From an uncultured Bacteroidales bacterium (GTDB lineage: Bacteria > Bacteroidota > Bacteroidia > Bacteroidales > F082), in contig CALBNP010000029.1 of assembly GCA_937896505.1 (NCBI GenBank), positions 1-32,140 of the forward strand: DNA of 32,140 bases. Direction: 5' to 3'. The translations under genes were made by a program, and so were the position numbers. Numbering within the stretch: the stretch's first letter is position 1; every line of letters starts with the position of its first letter. Below, in pieces: positions 15,126 to 22,830 of the stretch. Below the pieces are notes generated by a model that had not been told where the DNA came from, ran no database searches, and saw only the letters and a program-made list of their open reading frames with translations.

Positions 15126-15337
15126 AATGAATGCTTGTTGAGATATTCTTTCATTTCTTCCAAAAGCCATTGCTGACTTTGAGTGTGAAGTGTTTCGTAG
15201 TTATTCGACAGATAATCAAGCAATCCCGTGTCGTCAAATAATGCCATTACTTCTTCACCTCCAAGCCCAGTGGAGTGTTTGTACTGTTCAATGCAGAACG
15301 ACACAAAATAAATGCTATCCAGATCAGTTTTTCCCAT
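15122..15337 (-). CDS. DUF3791 protein
   Basis: A 71-residue protein matching the small DUF3791 pattern: YFVSFCIEQYKHSTGLGGEEVMALFDDTGLLDYL, then NNYETLHTQSQQWLLEEMKEYL. Members are usually next to DUF3990 genes, as here. A regulatory or antitoxin-like role is plausible but not shown by the sequence. I use the ATG at 15337 rather than the TTG at 15361; the ATG is 14 bases after the TerB-like/Sel1 stop. It is coupled to the DUF3990 gene through ATGA. Confidence 0.8.
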   Translation of the reverse strand: MGKTDLDSIYFVSFCIEQYKHSTGLGGEEVMALFDDTGLLDYLSNNYETLHTQSQQWLLEEMKEYLNKHSL

Positions 15338-15351
15338 GTTCAAGTTCTTTC

Positions 15352-17508
15352 TTAACTCCAAGCATCAAATCTGCCATCGTCGTCGTTGTCATCATCATCA
15401 AAACAAATGTTCTCGATGGTGGCACCTAAAGCTTCCAGCACGCGGCGCAAGGCGTTGATGTCGTAGAAACTCATCGGGTTGTGGTCGTCGTCTTCAAGCG
15501 TCAGGATGATGTCGCCGGCAATAGGCTCGCGAGAAATTTTTTGCCCGACGCTGTTAATCGGCAACCGTTTCTGCTGACCGTTTTTGTCGGTCCAACCCGT
15601 CACCTTTTCCTCGTATCCGGCCTTGTGCCCGATCTCGAAGAGTGGCTGCACGCGCAAGGCGTGAAGTCGGTCGGCGCTAATGAAATCGGCCATTTCGCTC
15701 CAATTATCGACATCAAACTCGATGATGTCGGCGGTGGCATCGGTATGGACAATGGCAATGAGCGGAATGCCTTCATCTATGAGACCGTCGTCGGTCTGTC
15801 CTTCATCTTCTTCTGCCGGTGCAATATTCTCATACAAAGGCAGATAGTATTTCTCGATTTCATCCTTGAAATCGTCGAGTTGTCCATTCTGATAAGCTTC
15901 AATGACATCTTCCAAACGGCTTTCTTCGCCATTGCGATAGGCGCAAAGCAGGCAGAAGGGTCGGAAACTTTCGGGGACTTCGACAGGACAATGGCCTTCA
16001 TCAATCATCGTGGCCATCATGCTGTAGCAGTTTGAACTGAAGTACGCGGCTCCAAGGTTGAACCAATCCCAGGCCTCTTCGTCGTTTTCCTCGAAACCGA
16101 AGTTGCCGAAATAATAGTTCTTGCCCATTATCCATGGTGCTATGTTGTCGCCCAATTGGTAGCCTTTCTCCAGATCAGCCTTGATTTGTTCCGTCTTCCT
16201 GGCTTGTTCTCTCTTGCTGAGCTTGTCATATTCATCCTTGGTAATGTCGCCACGCAAGGTATAACAGAAAGCATCGTTATGCTGGATGCCAATCTCGACA
16301 TATTTGTCGAACATTTCTTTCTCGGTCAGATTGCCTTTCTCGTCATAGCACATCATCAGGATGAGATTGCATATCGATTCGTAGAAACCGAAGCTGATTG
16401 CTTGAATATAAGCATCTTCAGCCTTTTCAATGTCGCCCAATTCCTGATAGGCACGGCCCAACAAATCGTAATATTCAGGTTCAAATTCAAAGATGTCCTT
16501 TTCGTCATCGCCTGTAGCATCTTTCAGAATATTGGAAACAAAGTCGAGTATATATTTCGGGTCAACCTCATAGCCATTCAAGCCATACAGGATGTCCTTT
16601 GCCTTCTGATAGAACGCCTTAACGCTGCCCTTTTCGATGGCATCTTCGCGGAGCTTGAGGTATGTCTGATTATCGACTTGCCCAAGGAGACTGACATATA
16701 TTTGATTATTGGCTTGCTTTACACGGCCATCGCGGTAATACAAGGACAAGGCAAAGATAGCATCACCGATGCCTTTGTCGGCAGCGGCAACGAAAAGGTC
16801 GTAGGCTTGCTTCATCGAGTCTTCATCGGGCTGAACCAGTTGGTGATAGCGACCCAAAGCATATTTCGCAATGGCATAGCCCTCATCGGAGAGCTTCTTC
16901 ATCTCGGCGACCTGCTTGTCGGTAAGCATATACATAGGATACACACCGCGAACGATACGCAAGAAGAGACGGCGAGCCGTTTCATCAGCCAACGCTGCAT
17001 AGAACAATTGGTCGAAAGCCCCCGACATGTCGTTATCCATAAGGCATTGGGCTGCTTTGTTGAGGCGGATGTTCAGTTCCTTGCGGAACTCTTCTTCCGT
17101 CATTTCACCATTATCAGCTGTGCCTTCGGGTTCGCTTTCCCGAATCTCCTTCATGAGGTCGTCATAGATGATATCGACTGCCTGCTTGCCATCATAGCCG
17201 AATTTTTCGCAGATATGCTCGGCAAGACTCCTTTTCTGCTTGTCGATGACGCCATCGGAAAACATCATGGAAACGAGGTTCTTCATGTAATCCACCTTGT
17301 CTTCGTCAGACTTCGGAATCTCGATGACGAGGTTGTCGCTGTCTTTAAAGCATTGGTCGAGTTCGGCTTGCGTAAGGCCAAATTCCTTGGCTACCAGAAG
17401 AATATAATCATGCTCGTTTTGCGTAAGCTGACCATCGAGGCGCGCCATGCTGATGAGGTTAGCGACATGAGCCAGTTGCGCCCGTTTCGTTGGATTGAAA
17501 AGTACCAT
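15352..17508 (-). CDS. TerB-like and Sel1/TPR repeat protein
   Basis: First gene of the signalling cluster; 718 residues, acidic, cytosolic. The N-terminal ~120 residues form a TerB-like helical domain with two D-G motifs (MARLDGQLTQNEHDYILLVAK and MMFSDGVIDKQKRSLAEHI). Family knowledge links TerB to tellurite and general stress modules. The middle holds Sel1/TPR-type helical repeats (e.g. QAYDLFVAAADKGIGDAIFALSLYYRDG; YDLLGRAYQELGDIEKAEDAYIQAI), which usually scaffold protein complexes. The C-terminus is very acidic (DDDDNDDDG). The ATG at 17508 is chosen because the -7/-33 promoter at 17554-17583 overlaps the longer frame. The shared TerB theme with the M48-like protein is the main reason to view this gene as part of the same system. 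Confidence 0.78.
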   Translation of the reverse strand: MVLFNPTKRAQLAHVANLISMARLDGQLTQNEHDYILLVAKEFGLTQAELDQCFKDSDNLVIEIPKSDEDKVDYMKNLVSMMFSDGVIDKQKRSLAEHICEKFGYDGKQAVDIIYDDLMKEIRESEPEGTADNGEMTEEEFRKELNIRLNKAAQCLMDNDMSGAFDQLFYAALADETARRLFLRIVRGVYPMYMLTDKQVAEMKKLSDEGYAIAKYALGRYHQLVQPDEDSMKQAYDLFVAAADKGIGDAIFALSLYYRDGRVKQANNQIYVSLLGQVDNQTYLKLREDAIEKGSVKAFYQKAKDILYGLNGYEVDPKYILDFVSNILKDATGDDEKDIFEFEPEYYDLLGRAYQELGDIEKAEDAYIQAISFGFYESICNLILMMCYDEKGNLTEKEMFDKYVEIGIQHNDAFCYTLRGDITKDEYDKLSKREQARKTEQIKADLEKGYQLGDNIAPWIMGKNYYFGNFGFEENDEEAWDWFNLGAAYFSSNCYSMMATMIDEGHCPVEVPESFRPFCLLCAYRNGEESRLEDVIEAYQNGQLDDFKDEIEKYYLPLYENIAPAEEDEGQTDDGLIDEGIPLIAIVHTDATADIIEFDVDNWSEMADFISADRLHALRVQPLFEIGHKAGYEEKVTGWTDKNGQQKRLPINSVGQKISREPIAGDIILTLEDDDHNPMSFYDINALRRVLEALGATIENICFDDDDNDDDGRFDAWS

Positions 17509-17553
17509 ATTGTCGTTATTTTTGCCTTTGACTTGAAAATGTGAATTATGCGG

Positions 17554-17583
17554 CAAAGATAGTCACATTATTTGTTTTTCAAA
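17554..17583 (-). promoter_or_regulatory. Promoter of the TerB/kinase/FHA/PP2C cluster
   Basis: On the minus strand TTTG (17580-17583) and TATCTTTG (17554-17561) are 18 bases apart, matching the Bacteroidota -33/-7 pair. Transcription would start near 17550, about 40 bases before the ATG at 17508. I see no equally good promoter further down the cluster. Confidence 0.7.
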
Positions 17584-17612
17584 ATCTTTTTGGGAAATAT
17601 ATGATGCGGTGC

Positions 17613-17649
17613 AAAAAAAATCGGCCCGCAAAAATGCGAGCCGATTTTT
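17613..17649 (-). terminator. Terminator after the M16 peptidase gene
   Basis: Complementary arms AAAATCGGC-CCGCA and TGCG-AGCCGATTTT form a near-perfect stem around a short A-rich loop. On the minus strand it ends in a run of eight T. It lies 21 bases after the M16 stop codon and separates that unit from the signalling cluster. Confidence 0.85.
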
Positions 17650-17669
17650 CAATTCTTAATTCTGGAATA

Positions 17670-20576
17670 TCAATATCCGAAGATTTCTTCTTGGCTCAGG
17701 CATTTCACCGGGCCGAGGGTGCGCAGATAGTTGAGATCCAAATCCTTCGAGTCGCCAAGGATGCAATAGGTGTAGGTGCGGTCCTTCACCCATTGTTGCT
17801 GGAAGGCCTTCACGTCGGCGAGTGTCAAGCCTTGCACTTGTTCGAAAATATCCTTGTTGCGGTCGTAGTCAACGCCCATGTCCTTGGCATCGAGGTAAGC
17901 CAAAAGGACGCTGCTCTTGATGGTGCGTTCGGTGCGCATACGGCTGACGATGGCATCTTTGGCAATCTTGAAGGCAGCTTCGCTTTCAGGCATGTTGTTG
18001 ATGATATCGGCAAAGGCTTCAATGGCCTGTTGCATCTTCTCGTTTTGCGTAGCGATGAAGGCACTGAAGGTATAAGGCTGATAGTCGTAGGAAGGCATTG
18101 CAAGCCATGCGCTGGCCGAATAAGCCAAGCCGCGGGCTTCGCGTATCTCCTGGAAGACGATGCTGTTCATGCCACCGCCAAAGTATTCGTTGTAGAGGCT
18201 CATTATGGCGTCGTTGGCAACGTCAAACTTTTCGCCACGGTTTGAATATTGGATGTAGCGGATTTGCTTGGCATCATATTCTGCAAGAAGAACTTGGTTT
18301 TCAGGTGTTTCCTGATATCTAGTCTCGACCTTCTCAATCGGTGCAAGTTCTTCAGGGACATTGTGCGACTCGTTGATTTGAGCCACAACTGCATCCATTT
18401 CTTGTGGGCCATAATACAAAACATAGTGTTGCTTGGTAAACAAGTCCTTCACCTTGTTGAGCAAGTCATCGCTGGTCAGCTGAGCCAAAACCTCGTTGCT
18501 CATCGTAGTGGCCTTGATGTAGTCGGAACCAAAAGAAGCATAGCGGCGCAATGCGCTGAAGCATTGGTTTTGGTTCTTCTTGGCATCGGTACGCGATTTC
18601 ATGCGGTCCATCTTGAGGTTTTCGAGCACGGCCTCGTCGGGTTGTGCATCGGCGATGAGTTCTTCCACTAAAGCCATGGCTTGTGGCATGTTCTCGCTCA
18701 AGCCGCTAATCGAGATATAGCAACGGTCGCTTGAGACGCGAGCGCTGAAGCTGCAGGCAATGTTGTAGAAGGCCTTCTTGATGTCTTCAGCCGACTTGGT
18801 GCTGGTGCCCAAATAGTCGATATAGTCGAAAGCGGTCGAGAGGGTGGCATCGTTGTTCGAACCAATCTCGAAAGTGTACATCAACGAGAACAAATCGGTG
18901 GTTTCATTCTTCTTGTAGAGCACTTCAATGCCCGACTTAGCATTAGTCTTAGCCATGTCGTTGTTGAAGTCAACGAACACAGGTTCGATGTCTTTCACTT
19001 CTGAGTTCTGCACTTCTTCGACGAAAGCGCTGACGGCATCGCGGTTGGTAGCGATTGGGGTGATTTCAGGCTTGTCGAGCTTCTTGATGTCGCGCTTGCC
19101 TTCGCGTTTATAGACCACCACATAGTTGTTTTCGCCGAGGCGTTCGTTGGCAAACTTCACGATATCGTCTTTCGTGACCTTGCTCAAGCGGTCGAGTTGA
19201 GCCACCTGGTCTTCCCAAGCGATGCCATTGATGAAAGCGTTGACGAAAGCGTTGGCGCGGCCCTCGTTGCTGTCGAGGTAATTCTGCATTTGGAGTTTGT
19301 AGTTATCGACCGAAGCCTTCACGAGCGATTCGTCGAAGTCGCCATTGCGGAGCTTTGCGATTTCTTCAAGGAGAAGGTCTTTGGCTTCTTCAAGGGTCTG
19401 GCCTTCCTTCGGGCGAGCGTAGGCTTCAAAATAGCCATAGTCGTTCATCGTGCTGTTGTAGCAATAAGCGCCCAACACCTTCTGCTTCTGCTGCAGGTCG
19501 AGGTCAATCAAGCCAGCTTGTCCGTTTGAAAGGATTGAAGCGGCGATGTCGGCAATGTCGGCTTCATCGCTTGCAGCCTTGTCGGTGCGCCAAGCGATAG
19601 TGACGTTTTCGGCTTCAAGGCCCAACACTTCCTTCACGATAGGAGTGTTGATGGGTTCTTCGGCTGGGAACTCGAGCTTAGGCAGGTTTTCGTTGGGTTG
19701 CATCACGCCGAAATACTTCTTGATGACGGCAATCATCTCCTCTGGATCGAAATCGCCCGAGAGGCAGATGGCCATGTTGTTCGGCACATACCAAGTGGCA
19801 TGATAGTTCTTCACATTGGTGATGGAAGGATTCTTCAGGTGCTCAGGACGGCCAATGGTGGTTTGCTGACCGTAAGGGTGATTAGGATAAAGCCCGCTCA
19901 GCAAGGCTTCCCAAACCTGACGGCTATCTTGGGTCAAGCCCATGTTGTATTCTTCATAAATGGTCTCCAACTCGGTGTGGAAGCCACGGATGACAGGATT
20001 CATGAAGCGGTCGGCCTGAATCTTGGCCCAGTTCTCGATTTGGTTGCTCGGAATGTCTTCGACATAGCAAGTCACGTCGTTGCTGGTGTAGGCATTGGTG
20101 CCATTTGCACCGATAGCTGCCATCAGTTTGTCATACTCGTTAGGAATGGCAATCTTCGAAGCCTCTTGGCTGATGCTGTCAATCTGATGATAGATAGCCT
20201 TGCGTTCAACCGAGTCGGTGGTTTGGCGATACACTTCAAACAGCTGTTCGATTTGGTCGAGCATGGGTTTTTCGGCTTCGTAGTCGGAAGTGCCGAAACT
20301 TGGCGTTCCCTTGAACATCAGGTGTTCGAAGTAGTGGGCGAGACCTGTGGTTTCAGCCGGGTCGTTCTTGCTGCCTGCACGAACGGCGATGTAAGTCTGA
20401 ATGCGAGGCTCTTCCTTGTTGACGGCCATATACACTTTCAGGCCATTGTCGAGCGTATAGATGCGGGCGTTGATGGGGTCACCTGCTACGCTTTCATACT
20501 CTTTTTTCGTTTCCTTGCACGAAACTGCCAGCAATGTCACAACCGACATGATGGCAAATAAGAATAGCTTTTTCAT
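17670..20576 (-). CDS. M16 family zinc peptidase, lipoprotein
   Basis: Insulinase/pitrilysin-type peptidase of 968 residues. The lipoprotein signal ends in LLAVSC (Cys20), so the enzyme is expected on a periplasmic or surface membrane face. The inverted zinc motif HxxEH is HYFEH at 81-85. The distal ligand Glu lies in HTELETIYEEYN, as in active M16 subunits. The length fits a single chain with two M16 halves. The second half lacks HxxEH, as expected for the non-catalytic half, and contains the family's RGLAYSASAW-like stretch. It lies 35 bp after the S46 peptidase gene with no visible promoter, so the two are likely co-transcribed; both would act on extracytoplasmic peptides. Confidence 0.93.
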   Translation of the reverse strand: MKKLFLFAIMSVVTLLAVSCKETKKEYESVAGDPINARIYTLDNGLKVYMAVNKEEPRIQTYIAVRAGSKNDPAETTGLAHYFEHLMFKGTPSFGTSDYEAEKPMLDQIEQLFEVYRQTTDSVERKAIYHQIDSISQEASKIAIPNEYDKLMAAIGANGTNAYTSNDVTCYVEDIPSNQIENWAKIQADRFMNPVIRGFHTELETIYEEYNMGLTQDSRQVWEALLSGLYPNHPYGQQTTIGRPEHLKNPSITNVKNYHATWYVPNNMAICLSGDFDPEEMIAVIKKYFGVMQPNENLPKLEFPAEEPINTPIVKEVLGLEAENVTIAWRTDKAASDEADIADIAASILSNGQAGLIDLDLQQKQKVLGAYCYNSTMNDYGYFEAYARPKEGQTLEEAKDLLLEEIAKLRNGDFDESLVKASVDNYKLQMQNYLDSNEGRANAFVNAFINGIAWEDQVAQLDRLSKVTKDDIVKFANERLGENNYVVVYKREGKRDIKKLDKPEITPIATNRDAVSAFVEEVQNSEVKDIEPVFVDFNNDMAKTNAKSGIEVLYKKNETTDLFSLMYTFEIGSNNDATLSTAFDYIDYLGTSTKSAEDIKKAFYNIACSFSARVSSDRCYISISGLSENMPQAMALVEELIADAQPDEAVLENLKMDRMKSRTDAKKNQNQCFSALRRYASFGSDYIKATTMSNEVLAQLTSDDLLNKVKDLFTKQHYVLYYGPQEMDAVVAQINESHNVPEELAPIEKVETRYQETPENQVLLAEYDAKQIRYIQYSNRGEKFDVANDAIMSLYNEYFGGGMNSIVFQEIREARGLAYSASAWLAMPSYDYQPYTFSAFIATQNEKMQQAIEAFADIINNMPESEAAFKIAKDAIVSRMRTERTIKSSVLLAYLDAKDMGVDYDRNKDIFEQVQGLTLADVKAFQQQWVKDRTYTYCILGDSKDLDLNYLRTLGPVKCLSQEEIFGY

Positions 20577-20611
20577 AGATTAAATATAAGGTTGATTATC
20601 AATAAATTAAA

Positions 20612-22750
20612 TCATTCCACAATCGTCATTTCGTCAACAAGGTGCTTGGCACCGGCAAACTTGTCGATGATGAAGAGCACATAACGAATATCGACTGAAA
20701 TGTTACGGCAGATGCTTGGGTCGTAAATCAAGTCGCTCATCGTGCCTTCCCAGCAGCGGTCGAAGTTGAGGCCCAAGAGTTGGCCGTCGGCATTCAGAAT
20801 CGGGCTACCCGAGTTGCCGCCTGTGGTGTGGACCGAAGCGGTGAACGCCACGTGCATGGTGCCGTCCTTGTCGGCATATCGGCCATAGTCCTTGTTGTTG
20901 TAAAGCTCTTTCAGGCGTGGCTCAACGACATAGTCGTAGATGTCGGGGTTCTCCTTCTGCATGATGCCTTCCAACGTGGTGAAGTGACGGTAGTTCATGC
21001 CATCTTTCGGCTTGAAGCCTTCAATCTTGCCATAAGTCACGCGTAGCGTAAAGTTGGCATCGGGCGAGAAACGCTTTTCGGGCTGCATTTCCATCTGTCC
21101 TTTCATATAGACACGCTGCAAACGCTGGTTGTCTTCGGTAATGGAAGCAAGCGAAGGATACACATGGTCGCGATAGAAACCGATGATGCTTTGGTAAGCC
21201 ACGAAAGCAGGTTCGTTCTGCAACTTCTTGACACTCTTTGTCTTGAAACCATCCAAGAAAGCATTCACACTTTCTTCCGAAACGAGGAACGACTTGGCGA
21301 ACAAGGTTTCCACATATTCGTCAACGTCCTTGATGTCGTTCAGGAAAGCTGGACGGAAATCAGCAGGTTGCGCCTTGATGTATTCTTTCAGCAGCATGGC
21401 TGCGACTTCCTTGTCGATAGGCATGTAATAATCCTTGAAGAACGACTTGGCAGAACCTTTCAGCGAGGCAATCATCTTGTCGATGTCTTCTTGAGGCGTT
21501 TCTTTCGTGACTTGTGCGAGTTTGGCAAACTTGCCCGCAAAACTGAAGAGTTCGATGTTCATTCCGGCTTCGGCCACATAAGTATAAGCCAACTGGAAAG
21601 GCTCCAAATCCTTATAGTTTTTCTCGAATTGGCCAAGCAAATTGACATATTGGGCACGACTTTCATCGCCTGAAGCCCAATTTTGGAAGTCTTCTTCAAA
21701 GAATTGCTTTTTCTCAACACCATGGAAATGGTTGATGCCTTCGGTGACACCCATCCATTTCTTCCAGCCGTTGCCCAAGCCAGCATGCTTCGAAGCATAT
21801 TGGATGCGAACTTTCTTGTCTTGTTCCTGATACTTGTTGTAGATGTCCAGAATCTTTCCGCGCAAGTCAACGGTGATGGGGTCGATGAGGTTGGCTTCCT
21901 GGTCAACGGCCACGGCGGGCAGATATTCGCTGGTGCGGGCGGGATAGCCAAACACGAAAGCGAAGTCGCCTTCGTCGGCACCTTTCAGCGAAATGTCGAG
22001 GTGCTTGGCAGGCTTATAAGGCACATTTTCAGCGCTGTAGTCGGCTGGATGTCCGTCCTTGTCGGCATACACGCGGAAGATGCTGAAGTCGCCCGTGTGA
22101 CGAGGCCAAACCCAGTTGTCGGTGTCGCCACCAAACTTGCCGATATTGCTTGGCGGACAACCCACAAGGCGGATATCGGTATAGACTTCGTTGAGCAGCA
22201 AGTAATATTCGTTGCCCAAGAAGAAAGGCTTGATGCTGACTTTATATTCGGTTTCCTTCTCCACTTCAGCAGTGATTTTCTTGATGTTGGCCTCGATTTT
22301 GGCTTGGCGGTTGGCTTCGTCCATATCGTCGGCGACGCCTTCGAGCACTCGCGAGGTCACATCGCGCATCTCGCGCAAGAAAGTGACACTCATGCCTGGG
22401 CAAGGCAGCTCTTGCGAACGGTCCATGGCCCAAAAACCATCGGTGAGGTAATCATGTTCGACGGAGCTATGACGCTGTATGCTGCCATAACCGCAGTGGT
22501 GATTGGTGAGCAGCAGGCCATAATCGCTGACAATCTCGCCCGTGCAGCCGCCGCCAAAGAGCACGATGGCATCTTTCAGCGAGCTGTGATTGATGCTGTA
22601 GATGTCGTCGGCAGTGATACGCATACCCATTTCCTGCATCTCTTTCTCGTTGTATTGCAGCAACATAGGAATCCACATTCCTTCACCGGCCATCAAGAAG
22701 CACGATGGAAACATGACCACGAAGGTCAAAAGAAAGGCTAATCTTTTCAT
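20612..22750 (-). CDS. dpp11: S46 dipeptidyl-peptidase, DPP11-type (Asp/Glu)
   Basis: Periplasmic serine exopeptidase of 712 residues that releases dipeptides. The N-terminus is a signal peptide (MKRLAFLLTFVVMFPSCFLMA) before GEGMWIP. The S46 triad is visible: His in TNHHCGYG, Asp in TDNWVWPRHTGDF, and Ser in GGNSGSPILNADGQ. The specificity segment reads LNFDRCWEG. Arg at this place marks DPP11, which prefers acidic P1 residues, whereas DPP7 has Gly. I start at the ATG at 22750 because the in-frame extension upstream has no signal peptide and runs into recG. A TAnnTTTG box lies 22 bases upstream. The M16 peptidase follows after 35 bp, making a peptide-utilisation pair. Confidence 0.93.
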   Translation of the reverse strand: MKRLAFLLTFVVMFPSCFLMAGEGMWIPMLLQYNEKEMQEMGMRITADDIYSINHSSLKDAIVLFGGGCTGEIVSDYGLLLTNHHCGYGSIQRHSSVEHDYLTDGFWAMDRSQELPCPGMSVTFLREMRDVTSRVLEGVADDMDEANRQAKIEANIKKITAEVEKETEYKVSIKPFFLGNEYYLLLNEVYTDIRLVGCPPSNIGKFGGDTDNWVWPRHTGDFSIFRVYADKDGHPADYSAENVPYKPAKHLDISLKGADEGDFAFVFGYPARTSEYLPAVAVDQEANLIDPITVDLRGKILDIYNKYQEQDKKVRIQYASKHAGLGNGWKKWMGVTEGINHFHGVEKKQFFEEDFQNWASGDESRAQYVNLLGQFEKNYKDLEPFQLAYTYVAEAGMNIELFSFAGKFAKLAQVTKETPQEDIDKMIASLKGSAKSFFKDYYMPIDKEVAAMLLKEYIKAQPADFRPAFLNDIKDVDEYVETLFAKSFLVSEESVNAFLDGFKTKSVKKLQNEPAFVAYQSIIGFYRDHVYPSLASITEDNQRLQRVYMKGQMEMQPEKRFSPDANFTLRVTYGKIEGFKPKDGMNYRHFTTLEGIMQKENPDIYDYVVEPRLKELYNNKDYGRYADKDGTMHVAFTASVHTTGGNSGSPILNADGQLLGLNFDRCWEGTMSDLIYDPSICRNISVDIRYVLFIIDKFAGAKHLVDEMTIVE

Positions 22751-22772
22751 AATGATGATTTGAAATTTGTGG

Positions 22773-22788
22773 CAAAAATACAAAAATA
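22773..22788 (-). promoter_or_regulatory. Tandem -7 boxes before the S46 peptidase gene
   Basis: TATTTTTG occurs twice back to back on the minus strand (22781-22788 and 22773-22780). The nearer copy ends 22 bases before the ATG. No TTTG -33 element is evident. It suggests that the peptidase pair has its own promoter in addition to read-through from recG. Confidence 0.5.
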
Positions 22789-22802
22789 TTGATTTTGTGC
22801 CT

Positions 22803-22830
22803 GTAGAGACGTGCCATGGCGCGTCTCTAC
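22803..22830. repeat. 28-bp near-perfect palindrome after recG
   Basis: GTAGAGACG and CGTCTCTAC flank a T-GCCATGGC-G core, giving a 28-bp hairpin with a single mismatched pair. It touches the recG stop codon (22830-22832). Palindromes with GTAGAGACG arms are known to me as dispersed repeats in Bacteroidota and other bacteria. It lacks a clear T-run, so it is more likely a repeat or mRNA-stabilising hairpin than an intrinsic terminator. Confidence 0.75.
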
